A stretch of DNA of 64,000 nucleotides from Methylocystis sp. MJC1 (GCF_026427715.1 NZ_CP107558.1:1-64000); one strand, 5' to 3'. Shown: positions 7,532 to 16,118, counted from the stretch's first letter. Notes: generated by a model from the letters alone, not told the origin. Numbers and translations: made by a program.

Positions 7532-8329
7532 ATGTCTGTTTCTCAAGAGATTTCAGGCCACCTTCCCTATATGCGCCGCTTTGCTCGGGCCCTTGTGGGC
7601 AGCCGTGAGAGCGGCGACGCTTATGTTATCGCCACCCTCGAGGCTGTCGTCGCGGAGCCGCGACGCCTACATGACAGCCAGGATCTAAGGGTCTCCCTTT
7701 ACAAGCTTTTCCTCGACATCTGGTCCGCTGCGCCCATCGCCGTTCATTCCGGGGCGGGCGATGCGCTCGAAGACGCGGGCGCGCGCAACAATCTCGACGC
7801 GATTTCGCTCAGACCACGCATCGCCTTCCTGTTGAACGCCCTGGAAGGCTTCGATCTCGAACAGGTCGGCGAAACGCTTGACGTCTCCGAGCGGGAGGCC
7901 GCGGAGCTTATCAACGCGGCGAACGCCGAAATTGCCGGCCAGATCGCAACGGACGTCCTTATCATCGAAGACGAGCCGCTGATCGCCCATGATCTGCGCA
8001 GCATTGTGGAGGAACTGGGGCATAGCGTTGTCGGAATCGCGCGCACCCGCCGGGAGGCGATCTCGACGACCGAGATCCAGAAGCCCGGCTTGATCCTCGC
8101 TGACATTCAACTCGCCGACGGCAGCTCCGGGCTAGATGCCGTGAATGAGATTTTGGGGTCGCTTTCGACTCCGGTCGTCTTCGTGACTGCCTATCCGGAG
8201 CGGTTTCTGACGGGAGCTCCGCCGGAGCCTGCCTTTTTGGTCACCAAGCCTTTCAGCGTCGATAGCCTTAAGGTCGTTATAAGCCAGGCGCTTTTCTTCA
8301 ACCGTAGGTCGCACAGGAAAGCCGTCTGA
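7532..8329 (+). CDS. phyR: PhyR, anti-anti-sigma response regulator
   Basis: 265 residues. Residues 1-135 form a sigma-like domain, with GHLPYMRRFARALVGSRESG at the start and a region-4-like LSPRIAFLLNALEGFDLEQ type segment ahead of VSEREAAELI. Residues 140-260 are a receiver domain: IIEDEPLIAHDL with acidic Glu146/Asp147, phosphoacceptor Asp191 in LILADIQLADGSSG, Thr219 in VTAY and Lys239 in VTKPF. Phosphorylation frees the sigma-like decoy to bind NepR and release EcfG. I chose the ATG at 7532; the open frame starts at 7457 but MSVSQEISGHLPYM is the usual PhyR beginning. It is divergent from nepR-ecfG. I did not see a clear EcfG promoter directly upstream. Confidence 0.93.
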   Translation: MSVSQEISGHLPYMRRFARALVGSRESGDAYVIATLEAVVAEPRRLHDSQDLRVSLYKLFLDIWSAAPIAVHSGAGDALEDAGARNNLDAISLRPRIAFLLNALEGFDLEQVGETLDVSEREAAELINAANAEIAGQIATDVLIIEDEPLIAHDLRSIVEELGHSVVGIARTRREAISTTEIQKPGLILADIQLADGSSGLDAVNEILGSLSTPVVFVTAYPERFLTGAPPEPAFLVTKPFSVDSLKVVISQALFFNRRSHRKAV

Positions 8330-8426
8330 CCGATAGGCCAGAATCGCGTTAAATAGCGTTTTAAGTACAATTACCAAGGGGTTTTTCGCACGTCGCAAGC
8401 TTGGCTACGTATATTCCACGATTGCA

Positions 8427-8451
8427 GAAACCTTGGCCAATTAGGCAAGTT
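8427..8451 (+). promoter_or_regulatory. Possible EcfG-type promoter of the KGG gene
   Basis: GAAAC (8427-8431) is followed after 17 bases by GTT (8449-8451). This is one mismatch from the EcfG -35 GGAAC, with a partial -10. The predicted start would be about 25 bases upstream of the KGG protein ATG. The match is weaker than the nepR promoter. Confidence 0.35.
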
Positions 8452-8484
8452 ATACGCGTGGCGCTGGGGGCAAGAGAGGCGACC

Positions 8485-8772
8485 ATGCAGGAAGTGCAAA
8501 TGAAAAAATCCAATCGAGGTTTTGCGTCGATGGATCCTGAGAAGCAGCGGGCGATTGCGCGTAAGGGCGGCCAGAGCGTCCCGGACGAAAAGCGCAGCTT
8601 CTCTCAGAATCCGGAACTGGCGGCGCGCGCTGGTCGCAAGGGCGGGCAGAGCGTCAATCCGTCGAAGCGCAGTTTCTCGCGCGATCATACGCTCGCGTCG
8701 GAAGCTGGCCGTAAGGGCGGTCACGCCTCGCACGGCGGCGGACAGCCGAAGCAGCAGCGGGCGTCTATCTAA
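8485..8772 (+). CDS. KGG-repeat stress-induced protein
   Basis: 95 residues from the ATG at 8485, which has GAGAGG eight bases upstream. The sequence is built of three repeats around the KGG motif: RAIARKGGQSVPDEKRSFSQ, then AARAGRKGGQSVNPSKRSFS, then ASEAGRKGGHASHGGG. Proteins of this KGG/Con-10-like type are small, hydrophilic and stress-induced in many bacteria; their molecular role is not known. There is no signal peptide or membrane segment. The gene follows phyR on the same strand after 155 bases, and a possible EcfG-type promoter lies in the gap, so membership of the general stress regulon is likely but inferred. Confidence 0.85.
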   Translation: MQEVQMKKSNRGFASMDPEKQRAIARKGGQSVPDEKRSFSQNPELAARAGRKGGQSVNPSKRSFSRDHTLASEAGRKGGHASHGGGQPKQQRASI

Positions 8773-8790
8773 GACACACGCAAAATAGCG

Positions 8791-9255
8791 TTACGCGGCG
8801 TAGGGCTTGGAACGCTGCGAGATTAAAGAGTAGAGCGCGTCATGGTCTCGCGTGGCGCGGATGGTTGCGACCAGGCCAGGGTCGCGAAGCATCCGCGCCG
8901 CGCAGGCGAGAGCTTTGAGGTGATCGGCGCCGGAGGTCTCGGGCGCGATCAGGAGAAACACCAGATCGACCGGGGAGCCGTCGAGCGCCTCGAACTCCAC
9001 CGGTCGCTCCAACCTGGCGAAAATCCCAAAAATCGACTTTACCTTCGCGAGCTTGCCATGCGGTATGGCGATGCCCTCGCCGATGCCCGTGGAGCCAAGA
9101 CGCTCGCGATGCAGCAGGGCGTCGAAGATCTCGCGCGCCGGCAGTCCGGAGAGCCTTGCCGCCCGCTCGCTCAGCTCCTGAAGCAACTGCTTTTTCGTCG
9201 TCGCCTTCAAATTGGCGATGACTGCTTCCGGCGAGACAAGATCCGTAAGCCGCAT
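8791..9255 (-). CDS. ptsN: PTS IIA-like nitrogen regulatory protein EIIA-Ntr
   Basis: 154 residues beginning MRLTDLVSPEAVIANLKATT; the start at 9255 was preferred over 9303 because this is the usual EIIA-Ntr N-terminus. The phosphorylation site is His66 in GIAIPHGKL, with the supporting motif ALLHRERLGSTGIGEG before it and LDGSPVDLVFLLIAPE after it. EIIA-Ntr receives phosphate from the PEP-dependent PTS-Ntr chain and regulates potassium, nitrogen and stress pathways by protein contact. It is the last gene of the conserved order lptB-rpoN-hpf-ptsN on the minus strand, 157 bases after hpf. Confidence 0.95.
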   Translation of the reverse strand: MRLTDLVSPEAVIANLKATTKKQLLQELSERAARLSGLPAREIFDALLHRERLGSTGIGEGIAIPHGKLAKVKSIFGIFARLERPVEFEALDGSPVDLVFLLIAPETSGADHLKALACAARMLRDPGLVATIRATRDHDALYSLISQRSKPYAA

Positions 9256-9412
9256 GCGACGCCCTATCCGTTCAAGCGTTGGAGAACCGCCTTCACCTGG
9301 CAATAGCGCCGGGAAGGAATCGCAAGATACATGCCGGGGAAGCCACGATTATGTCTTCTATGCCTTCGCGGCGGCGTTTCTCTGTTCCTCGGAACGCGCT
9401 TTCTGTGCTCGA

Positions 9413-9976
9413 CTATTCGCCGCCCGGGGTGTCGATCCATCCGATATTGTTGTCGGCCCGCCGATAGACAATATTCACGCGGCCAGTATTTGCATGGCGG
9501 AAGATCATGACCGGCGCGCCCGAAAGGTCGAGGTCGAGAACGGCCGCCGACACCGACAGGCGACGCAATTTGGTTGTGGTTTCGGCGACCACGGCGGGGC
9601 TGAATTCGACGGGCGCCTCGGCTTCCTGATCAGGCGCCTCGAGCACTTGATAAGGCACGATTTCCGGCGTCTCAGGGGCCTGACCATGGCCTTTCAGCCG
9701 CTCCTTGTAGCGGCGCAAGCGCTTCTCCAGCCGGTCGGCCGCCTGATCGAATGTGGCGTAGGGCTCCTGCCCGCGCCCGTCGGTCTGAAGGACGATTCCC
9801 GAGGTCAGATGGAGGGCGCAATCCGCGCGATAGCCGGAGCCTTCAGGCGCGATCGTGACATGGCCGCTGACGCCGCCGTCGAAATATTTCGACGTCGTCT
9901 GCTCAAGACGCTGTGCAATATGGGTCCGCAGCGACTCGCCGATGTTGATGTTTTTGCCTGAAACTCTCAGGGACAT
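9413..9976 (-). CDS. hpf: Long-form ribosome hibernation promoting factor
   Basis: 187 residues, the long HPF form. The N-terminal YfiA/S30AE domain spans residues 1-100 (MSLRVSGKNINIGESLRTHI; SKYFDGGVSGHVTIAPEGSG). The C-terminal dimerisation domain covers about 130-187, ending APVMIFRHANTGRVNIVYRR and DNNIGWIDTP. Long HPF binds the 30S decoding centre and pairs ribosomes into inactive 100S dimers during starvation. It is downstream of rpoN on the same strand, as in most alphaproteobacteria. The gap to rpoN (9977-10217) includes a GC hairpin at 10175-10203. Confidence 0.95.
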   Translation of the reverse strand: MSLRVSGKNINIGESLRTHIAQRLEQTTSKYFDGGVSGHVTIAPEGSGYRADCALHLTSGIVLQTDGRGQEPYATFDQAADRLEKRLRRYKERLKGHGQAPETPEIVPYQVLEAPDQEAEAPVEFSPAVVAETTTKLRRLSVSAAVLDLDLSGAPVMIFRHANTGRVNIVYRRADNNIGWIDTPGGE

Positions 9977-10174
9977 GTCGTTTCGCCCTTTCCGGAACGC
10001 GGTCAGACCTCGGACGAGGCCGAGACGCCTCGCCGCCGCTAACCGCCAATTACGGATTTCTTACCACTCTTCCGAGACCCAGACGCCTCAAACGGGCTCA
10101 TGGTTCAGACCGTATTTCCGCGCAACACGACGGAATTTCGCGCAGCGTTAGAAGCGTATGGCTGCGAAGTCAAT

Positions 10175-10203
10175 GGGCGCCGCAAAATGAGGCGGCGGCG
10201 CCC
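10175..10203 (-). terminator. GC hairpin downstream of rpoN, no T-run
   Basis: GGGCGCCGC (10175-10183) pairs perfectly with GCGGCGCCC (10195-10203) around an 11-base loop. It lies 15 bases past the rpoN stop. No T-run follows on the minus strand, so it may be an attenuator or an RNA-stabilising structure rather than a full terminator. Confidence 0.35.
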
Positions 10204-10217
10204 GCTCTATTCACAAT

Positions 10218-11810
10218 TCAATGAACTTGCTCGCGCGCCAGAGCCATTTTCGCCCGACGACGATCAACCGACGAGGGAATACGCAGGCTGTCGCGATATT
10301 TAGCGACGGTGCGGCGCGCGATATCGATGTCGATGGCCTTCAGCTTTGCGACGATGGCGTCGTCGGAGAGCACGTCATTCGCCGTTTCCCTGTCGATCAT
10401 CTGCTTGATGCGGAAGCGCACAGACTCGGCCGAATGGGCCTCGGCCCCGCTCGTTGTCGCGATGGAGGCGGAGAAGAAATATTTGAGTTCGAAGATGCCA
10501 CGTGGCGTCATCATGTATTTGTTCGAGGTGACGCGGGAGACGGTGGATTCGTGCATGCCGATCGCGTCGGCGATGGTGCGCAGATTGAGCGGCCGCAGAT
10601 GTTCGACGCCTTTGGCGAGAAAGGCGTCTTGCAGCCGCACGATCTCGGAGGCGACCTTCAGAATGGTCCGGCTGCGCTGCTCCAGGCTTTTCGTCAGCCA
10701 GTTGGCGTTCTGCAGGCAGGTCGAGATGAAAGTTTTATCGCCGTCACGCGCCCCGGCGCTCACCTTCGCCGCATAACTGTGATTGACGAGCACCCTCGGC
10801 AGCGCGTCGGAATTCAGCTCCACATGCCATGAGCCATCGGGGGCCGCGCGCACGATGACGTCGGCGACGAGCGGCTGGATCGGCGAATCGCCGAAGGCGC
10901 GACCGGGCTTGGGGTCGAGGCTGCGCAACTCGGCGGCCATATCGGCGATGTCTTCTCCGTCGACGCCGCAGAGCTTGGCGAGCTGGGCGAAATCGCGCTT
11001 GGCGACGAGCGGCAGATTAGCGACGAAAATCTGCATCGCCGGATCGTAGCGGTCACGCTCCTGGAGTTGAATCGCCAGGCATTCCGCGAGGTCGCGGGCT
11101 CCCACGCCCGAAGGCTCGAAACTCTGGATCAGGACGAGGACCGCCTCGGCTTCAACGGGGTCCGCGCCGAGCCTCTCGGCAATGTCCTCGACGCTTTCGC
11201 GCAGATAGCCGGTCTCGTCGATTCCGTCGATGATCGTCTGGCCGATCATCCGCCGGCGGGCGTCTGGGCAAGCGAGCGCGAGCTGGTCCGCGAGATGCTC
11301 GTGCAGGCTGGGGCGAGAAGCGACATATGCTTCAAGATTTGGCGCCTCCCCATCGTCGCCCCCGCCGCCGCCGGCGGAGCCGTTCCAGGAGGTCGCCGAA
11401 AGGCCCGCGCCCTCCAATGCCTCGCGCGGCGCCTGGGTCGTCACAGCGGGGCCCTCGGGGTCGAAAGCATTGCTCAAATCCGCGCCGAGATCGGAGGAAA
11501 GCGTCGCGGAATCGACCGCCAGCGAATCGCGCGCCCAATCGCCTTCGTGAGGCTCCGCGTCGAAACGATCCGCTTCGCCCTGGGCTTCGGCCGGAAAATC
11601 GTTGGAGAGACCCGCCTCGCGCTCCCCGGCGGCTCCGTCGGCGTAATCGCCTTCTTGCGCCTCGAGCAGTGGGTTGCGCTCGAGTTCGTCATGCAGAAAG
11701 GCGGAAAGCTCTAGATTGGAAAATTGCAGCAGCTTGATCGCTTGCAAGAGCTGCGGGGTCATCACCAGGGCTTGGCCCTGACGCATCATCAGCTTGGTCG
11801 AAATCGCCAT
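10218..11810 (-). CDS. rpoN: RNA polymerase sigma-54 factor
   Basis: From the ATG at 11810 the protein is 530 residues. It starts MAISTKLMMRQGQALVMTPQ, the conserved region I (Gln-rich activator-responsive segment). The open frame runs 29 codons further upstream but lacks the usual start. Region II is acidic (about 60-150). Region III holds the core-binding domain, and the C-terminus has the RpoN box ARRTVAKYR near residue 498, which reads the -24 element. Sigma-54 serves nitrogen, fixation, flagellar or other activator-dependent promoters. Genes before and after (histidine kinase, hpf) are on the same strand. Confidence 0.96.
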   Translation of the reverse strand: MAISTKLMMRQGQALVMTPQLLQAIKLLQFSNLELSAFLHDELERNPLLEAQEGDYADGAAGEREAGLSNDFPAEAQGEADRFDAEPHEGDWARDSLAVDSATLSSDLGADLSNAFDPEGPAVTTQAPREALEGAGLSATSWNGSAGGGGGDDGEAPNLEAYVASRPSLHEHLADQLALACPDARRRMIGQTIIDGIDETGYLRESVEDIAERLGADPVEAEAVLVLIQSFEPSGVGARDLAECLAIQLQERDRYDPAMQIFVANLPLVAKRDFAQLAKLCGVDGEDIADMAAELRSLDPKPGRAFGDSPIQPLVADVIVRAAPDGSWHVELNSDALPRVLVNHSYAAKVSAGARDGDKTFISTCLQNANWLTKSLEQRSRTILKVASEIVRLQDAFLAKGVEHLRPLNLRTIADAIGMHESTVSRVTSNKYMMTPRGIFELKYFFSASIATTSGAEAHSAESVRFRIKQMIDRETANDVLSDDAIVAKLKAIDIDIARRTVAKYRDSLRIPSSVDRRRAKMALAREQVH

Positions 11811-11955
11811 CTGCGCCCACTCGCACGCTTGTCCCCGGGCCACTTTCGCGGCCTGTTTTTTGCTTATAACACGGGGGAACAAGCTCGACAGGGCCAAATA
11901 GGCGGCGCCCGCTGCGACGAAACGCCTAAAGGTTAATCACTAACTCTCATATCCT

Positions 11956-12606
11956 TTAAAGCGGGCAGGTGAGCGAGACGGTGGTGCCGGCTTGCGAAGA
12001 CCTGACGCCCAGGTTGCCGTCGATCTGCCGCGCCAGCTCGCGCATGAAATTCAATCCGTCCGCCCCCTGCCGAGTCGCAAGCTCGACGTCGAAGCCAAAG
12101 CCGCTGTCGACGATGGTTAGCTCGAGTTTCGCGCTGTCGACGCGAAGCGACGCATAGACCGCGCCCGAACTGAGGCCGGGGAAAGCGTGCTTGAGTGAAT
12201 TCGAGGCGGCTTCCGCGTAGATGAGGCCAATGCAATGGGCCCGCCGGAAATCAAGCGTTATCGCTGGGTCGACGGACATCGCCAGCCGTATTCGGTTGTC
12301 GAAGCTCGTAACCAGCGCTTTGGAGAGTATGGGAAGATAAGTGGCCATGCGAACCGCTTCATCTCCAATATCTTCCAGCTCATAAACGCCCATGAGGCAG
12401 GAAATGCATTTGCGGCAAAGTTCCGGCTGGACCGTCTGCCTGGCCTGCGCAGCAAAAAGCATGGAAATTGTGCCGAGATTGTCTCTAAAACGTCGGCACA
12501 GCTTGTCATATTTGGCTTTTAGTTGCTGTAATTCCGATTCTTTTTCATGAAGGTGAGCCATAAGCTCAGCATTTTGACCGGAAAAATCCGAAGCGAGACT
12601 CCCCAT
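11956..12606 (-). CDS. HisKA_2/HWE-like sensor kinase lacking the phospho-accepting His
   Basis: 216 residues without a membrane segment. The C-terminal half is a HATPase domain: N-box LIYAEAASNSLKHAF (128-142), G1 box DSGFGF (167-172), and GLNFMRELARQIDGNL (184-199). This resembles the HisKA_2/HWE families that feed alphaproteobacterial stress and light pathways. The region before it (33-57, DKLCRRFRDNLGTISMLF) aligns with the HisKA_2 helix pattern HHRVKNNLQ-ISSLL, but the two His positions are Cys37 and Arg38. The N-terminal 30 residues look like a coiled coil. It may be a pseudokinase, a phosphotransfer-type partner, or an ATP-binding regulator. It sits between lptB and rpoN, where related genomes usually have nothing. 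Confidence 0.7.
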   Translation of the reverse strand: MGSLASDFSGQNAELMAHLHEKESELQQLKAKYDKLCRRFRDNLGTISMLFAAQARQTVQPELCRKCISCLMGVYELEDIGDEAVRMATYLPILSKALVTSFDNRIRLAMSVDPAITLDFRRAHCIGLIYAEAASNSLKHAFPGLSSGAVYASLRVDSAKLELTIVDSGFGFDVELATRQGADGLNFMRELARQIDGNLGVRSSQAGTTVSLTCPL

Positions 12607-12684
12607 CGGCGCCTCCTAACTATTTTCTACAACCGCAGATATTAAAGCAATTCTCCTCAAAATATGAAAGCTTGGCAGCTTGAC

Positions 12685-13716
12685 TTACATCCTAAAATCC
12701 TCGCCGAGATAGATTCGGCGCACATCCGGATTAGCCACGATTTCTTCGGGCCGCCCTTCGGTCAGCACATGGCCGTTGTAGATGATGTAGGCGCGATCGG
12801 TCAGACCCAGCGTTTCACGCACGCTATGGTCGGTGATGAGCACCCCGATGCCGCGCGCCTTGAGGTGCCGCACGAGATCCTGAATCCCGCCGACGGCGAT
12901 CGGGTCGATGCCCGCAAAAGGCTCGTCGAGCAGCATGAAAGACGGATGCCCTGCGAGCGCGCGCGCGATCTCACAGCGCCGGCGTTCGCCGCCGGAAAGC
13001 GCAACCGCCGGCGTATGCCGCATGCGGGTGAGGCGGAATTCGTCGAGCAGACCTTCGAGCTCGTCCTTGCGCTTCTTCTCGTCGGGTTGGGTGATCTCCA
13101 GGACGGCGAGAATATTGTCCTCGACGGAAAGGCCGCGAAACACAGACGTTTCCTGCGGCAGATAACCGATTCCAAGGCGCGCGCGCCGATACATGGGCAA
13201 AGGCGTCACGTCATATCCGTCGAGCGACACCACGCCCTTGTCGGGCTTCACCAGCCCCGTAATCATGTAGAAGACGGTGGTCTTGCCTGCGCCGTTGGGG
13301 CCGAGCAGGCCAACGGCCTCGCCGCGCGCGACATGAAGGCTCACGTCCTCGACGACGCTGCGGGATTTATAGGCCTTGGCGAGATTATGGACCGAGAGAA
13401 GCCCCTGCCCGTCATAGCCGGGACCTTCGAGATAGGAGCCGGCCGTGAAGGCGCTCGCCTGGCCGTTCGTCTCCGGGGATTTCGGCTGCGCCCAAGCGGG
13501 GGCATCCTCAGGAAGGGCGCCTAAAATTTCAGCAGCCTCCTCGCCGCGCCAGTCGGCCTCGGCCAGATTCTCCTTCTTTAGGGAAGGAGCCGTCTTGCCA
13601 AAACGCGCCTGGAGCGCGCCGACCGTCGCGGTCAGCGACCGGGCGGCGGCGCGGAGGCGCGTCGAAAGGCCGGCGAATGTGTTCAAGGGCGTCCGTCGTG
13701 AACTGGGAAGAGCCAA
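12685..13716 (-). CDS. lptB: LPS export ABC transporter ATP-binding protein LptB
   Basis: 343 residues, about 100 longer than typical LptB. The ABC domain starts near residue 104 (GLLSVHNLAKAYKSRSVVED) with Walker A GPNGAGKTT, Q-loop LPQETSVFRGL, signature LSGGERRRCEIARAL, Walker B FMLLDEPFAGIDP and H-loop LITDHSVRET. YLPQETSVFRGLSVEDNI and DPIAVGGIQDLVRHLK are LptB-like. It powers LptFGC to push lipopolysaccharide onto the periplasmic bridge. The N-terminal extension is Ala/Pro-rich without a recognised fold. The start at 13716 would be TTG; a later start is possible. lptC and lptA, often directly upstream, are replaced here by leuD. Confidence 0.93.
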   Translation of the reverse strand: MALPSSRRTPLNTFAGLSTRLRAAARSLTATVGALQARFGKTAPSLKKENLAEADWRGEEAAEILGALPEDAPAWAQPKSPETNGQASAFTAGSYLEGPGYDGQGLLSVHNLAKAYKSRSVVEDVSLHVARGEAVGLLGPNGAGKTTVFYMITGLVKPDKGVVSLDGYDVTPLPMYRRARLGIGYLPQETSVFRGLSVEDNILAVLEITQPDEKKRKDELEGLLDEFRLTRMRHTPAVALSGGERRRCEIARALAGHPSFMLLDEPFAGIDPIAVGGIQDLVRHLKARGIGVLITDHSVRETLGLTDRAYIIYNGHVLTEGRPEEIVANPDVRRIYLGEDFRM

Positions 13717-13828
13717 TTACGGCCCCCGGCGGCGCCCGCTCTTCCCGTCAGGCGCCGTCCCGCAGTTCCTAACTCAGGCGCGGCCGCGCCGCCAGATGGC
13801 GCCGCGCCGCGCTCGGCAATAGGCCATG

Positions 13829-14434
13829 TTACGCCCAGGGGCGAGACTGCCCGGTTGCCTTCTCGAAAGCGTCTATCTTGGCGGCCTTCTGCAGGGTCAG
13901 TCCGATGTCGTCGAGGCCGTTCAGCAGGCAATGCTTGCGGAAAGGGTCGATATCGAACTTCACGACGCCGCCGTCAGGCCCACGAATCTCCTGGGCTTCG
14001 AGGTCGACGGTCAGCGTGGCGTTGGCGCCGCGCGACGCGTCGTCGAACAGCTTGTCGAGCTCGGCCTGCGTAACCTTGATCGGCAGAATGCCGTTCTTGA
14101 AACAGTTGTTGTAGAAAATATCGGCGAAGCTCGTCGAAATAATGCAGCGAAGGCCGAAGTCGAGCAGCGCCCAAGGGGCGTGCTCGCGCGAGGACCCGCA
14201 GCCGAAATTGTTGCCCGCGATCAGGATCGTCGCCTTGCGATAGGCAGGCTGGTTCAACACGAAATCGGGGTTCTCGGAACCATCCTCGCGATAGCGCATC
14301 TCGGAAAAGAGGCCCTTGCCCAGGCCCGTCCGCGCGATGGTTTTGAGATACTGCTTCGGGATGATCATATCCGTGTCGACGTTCATGATCGGCAGCGGCG
14401 CGGCGACCCCGGTGAGCGTAGTGAACTTTTCCAT
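13829..14434 (-). CDS. leuD: 3-isopropylmalate dehydratase small subunit
   Basis: 201 residues, the standard length. Together with LeuC it isomerises 2-isopropylmalate to 3-isopropylmalate in leucine biosynthesis. Conserved features are the N-terminal [20 protein letters not shown], then [12 protein letters not shown], the swivel-domain motif [20 protein letters not shown], and [20 protein letters not shown]. The end [13 protein letters not shown] is also typical. The large subunit is not in the window. It is 112 bases upstream of lptB on the same strand and divergent from the cNMP-binding protein. Confidence 0.97.
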   Translation of the reverse strand: MEKFTTLTGVAAPLPIMNVDTDMIIPKQYLKTIARTGLGKGLFSEMRYREDGSENPDFVLNQPAYRKATILIAGNNFGCGSSREHAPWALLDFGLRCIISTSFADIFYNNCFKNGILPIKVTQAELDKLFDDASRGANATLTVDLEAQEIRGPDGGVVKFDIDPFRKHCLLNGLDDIGLTLQKAAKIDAFEKATGQSRPWA

Positions 14435-14596
14435 TTCTGGCCTGACGCGTTTGGATGGTTGACGCGCCCTTTAGCAAAGTGTCGGGCAGAAATCAAAAGC
14501 CCGACCGCGACGGCAGGTCGACGCTCGCGTTCCCCGCCTCGCAAGCGCGCGGCTTTCTGCTAGGATAGGCGGAGGGCGGAGTTTTCAGGCCATTCA

Positions 14597-15232
14597 ATGA
14601 TCGCGCAGAACTGGCTCGTCGAGGCAATCGGCTATCTCGCCGCCGCGGCGAACATTTTCGTCTTCGTATCGAACACGATGATCCCGCTGCGCATCGCGGC
14701 AATTCTCGCCAATGCGCTCTTCGCCGCCTATTTTTTTCTCAAAGGCTATTATCCGCTCTTCGCGCTCAACGCTTTCATGGCGCCGATCAACGTTTTCCGC
14801 CTGCGGCAGATGCAAAGGCTCATCCGGGACATGCGCTCTGCGACCAGCGCGGCGAGCGGGGGCGAATTCGATTACGAATGGCTGCGCCCCTACATGAAGC
14901 ATCTCGCGCTGCCGGATGGCCTCACGCTTTATCGCAAGGGCGATCTCTCCGAGGAGGCCTATATCCTCGTGCGCGGCCGGATAGCGCTACGCGAGCTTGG
15001 CGTCACTCTGGAGCCGGGGGCGTTTTTCGGCGAGATGGGGCTTTTCACCGATGAGAACCGCCGTACGGCGACGGCCGTCGCCATCGCCGACGTCGAGCTC
15101 TTGAGCGTGCGCTATGACGAATTGCTGGAGCTCGCGGCGCAGAATCCGCAGTTCGGCTTCTATCTCATGAAGCTGATGATGAAGCGCATGCAGCACAATG
15201 TGGAGCTGGCGCGGTCTCGCAGCGACGCTTGA
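14597..15232 (+). CDS. Membrane protein with a cyclic-nucleotide-binding domain
   Basis: 211 residues. Residues 7-80 contain about three hydrophobic segments (LVEAIGYLAAAANIFVFVSN, LRIAAILANALFAAYFFL, YYPLFALNAFMAPINVF). Residues 95-205 form a cNMP-binding domain: LPDGLTLYRKGDLSEEAYIL, then VRGRIALRELGVTLEPGAFF, then GEMGLFTDENRRTATAVAIA, matching the phosphate-binding cassette GEMGLF...RTATAVA with its Arg. It probably senses a cyclic nucleotide at the inner membrane. There is no output domain beyond the C-terminal helix, so its effect is unknown. A terminator for the opposite gene separates it from the L,D-transpeptidase. Confidence 0.85.
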   Translation: MIAQNWLVEAIGYLAAAANIFVFVSNTMIPLRIAAILANALFAAYFFLKGYYPLFALNAFMAPINVFRLRQMQRLIRDMRSATSAASGGEFDYEWLRPYMKHLALPDGLTLYRKGDLSEEAYILVRGRIALRELGVTLEPGAFFGEMGLFTDENRRTATAVAIADVELLSVRYDELLELAAQNPQFGFYLMKLMMKRMQHNVELARSRSDA

Positions 15233-15265
15233 CCTGCTGCGGGCCGGCTTATAGCGGCGCCTTAC

Positions 15266-15297
15266 AAAAAAAAACGGCCGGCGTCGAAGGCCGGCCG
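15266..15297 (-). terminator. Intrinsic terminator of the L,D-transpeptidase gene
   Basis: CGGCCGGC (15275-15282) pairs with GCCGGCCG (15290-15297). The nine A at 15266-15274 on the plus strand become a U-run after the hairpin on the minus strand. It lies 28 bases past the minus-strand stop, between convergent genes. Confidence 0.85.
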
Positions 15298-15324
15298 CTC
15301 TTAGAAATCCGAGGCGGGTCTGCT

Positions 15325-15942
15325 TTATCGCGTCACCACCACGCGGGTGCCGACCTTCACGCGATCGTAAAGGTCGGTCACGTCGTCATTGGTCATGCGG
15401 ATGCAGCCAGAGGACACGGCCTGGCCGATCGTCTCCGGCTCATTGGAGCCGTGGATGCGATAGAGCGTGCCCGAGAGATACATGGCGCGCGCGCCAAGCG
15501 GGTTGTTGAGGCCGCCTTCCATATGGCGCGGCAGATCGGGACGGCGGCGCAGCATCTGGGCCGGCGGCGTCCAATCGGGCCATTCGCGCTTGCTGGAAAC
15601 ATAGCGCACGCCCGACCATTCGAAGCCCGGACGGCCAACGCCCACGCCATAGCGGATCGCCTGGCCATTACCGAGCACGTAATAGAGACGGCGCTCGCTC
15701 GTGTTGATGATGACCGTGCCGGCTGGATATTTTGCATCGAGAGCGACGACCTCTCGCGGGATGGCGACCGCTTGCGGACGACCATCTGGCCCGTTGGGCG
15801 CGGGGGCGGCGGGCGCGCCGCCAAAGAGTTCGGTCAGCGGATCGGTTTCGGCCTGGAGGGCGGCGTTCCGCGCGTGGCTTTGCGAGAGTAGGGCGCCCGA
15901 AGCGGCAAAAAAGCAGAGCGATGCTAGGACGAGCCGTCGCAT
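15325..15942 (-). CDS. L,D-transpeptidase (YkuD domain)
   Basis: 205 residues with a signal peptide (MRRLVLASLCFFAASGALLS). The YkuD domain spans about 70-200: TVIINTSERRLYYVLGNGQA at its start and the active site IHGSNEPETIGQAVSSGCIR followed by MTNDDVTDLYDRV. The catalytic Cys is in SSGCIRM, with the His in HGSN. Such enzymes form 3-3 crosslinks in peptidoglycan or attach proteins to it in the periplasm. Pro/Ala-rich linker at 45-55. It has its own terminator (15266-15297) and probably its own promoter in 15943-16118, after the serA terminator. Confidence 0.92.
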   Translation of the reverse strand: MRRLVLASLCFFAASGALLSQSHARNAALQAETDPLTELFGGAPAAPAPNGPDGRPQAVAIPREVVALDAKYPAGTVIINTSERRLYYVLGNGQAIRYGVGVGRPGFEWSGVRYVSSKREWPDWTPPAQMLRRRPDLPRHMEGGLNNPLGARAMYLSGTLYRIHGSNEPETIGQAVSSGCIRMTNDDVTDLYDRVKVGTRVVVTR

Positions 15943-15969
15943 GAGTATCCTTTGTTCGAGGCAGAAGAC

Positions 15970-16001
15970 AAAAAACCCCGCGCCGCCAAGCCAGGCGCGG
16001 G
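15970..16001 (-). terminator. Intrinsic terminator downstream of serA
   Basis: CCCGCGCC (15977-15984) pairs with GGCGCGGG (15994-16001) around a nine-base loop. Six A (15970-15975) on the plus strand give a U-run on the minus strand. It lies 117 bases past the serA stop and upstream of the L,D-transpeptidase start. Confidence 0.75.
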
Positions 16002-16118
16002 AAAGCGATCGCCTTGATTAGTCTCGCAGGCGCACGCCCTTCGCAAGCGTGAAGCGGCCCGTCTGGGCGAGAGGCGCGTGTTTCCGTGGGGGGAGTGACT
16101 CTCCTGCAACAGTCCAAG

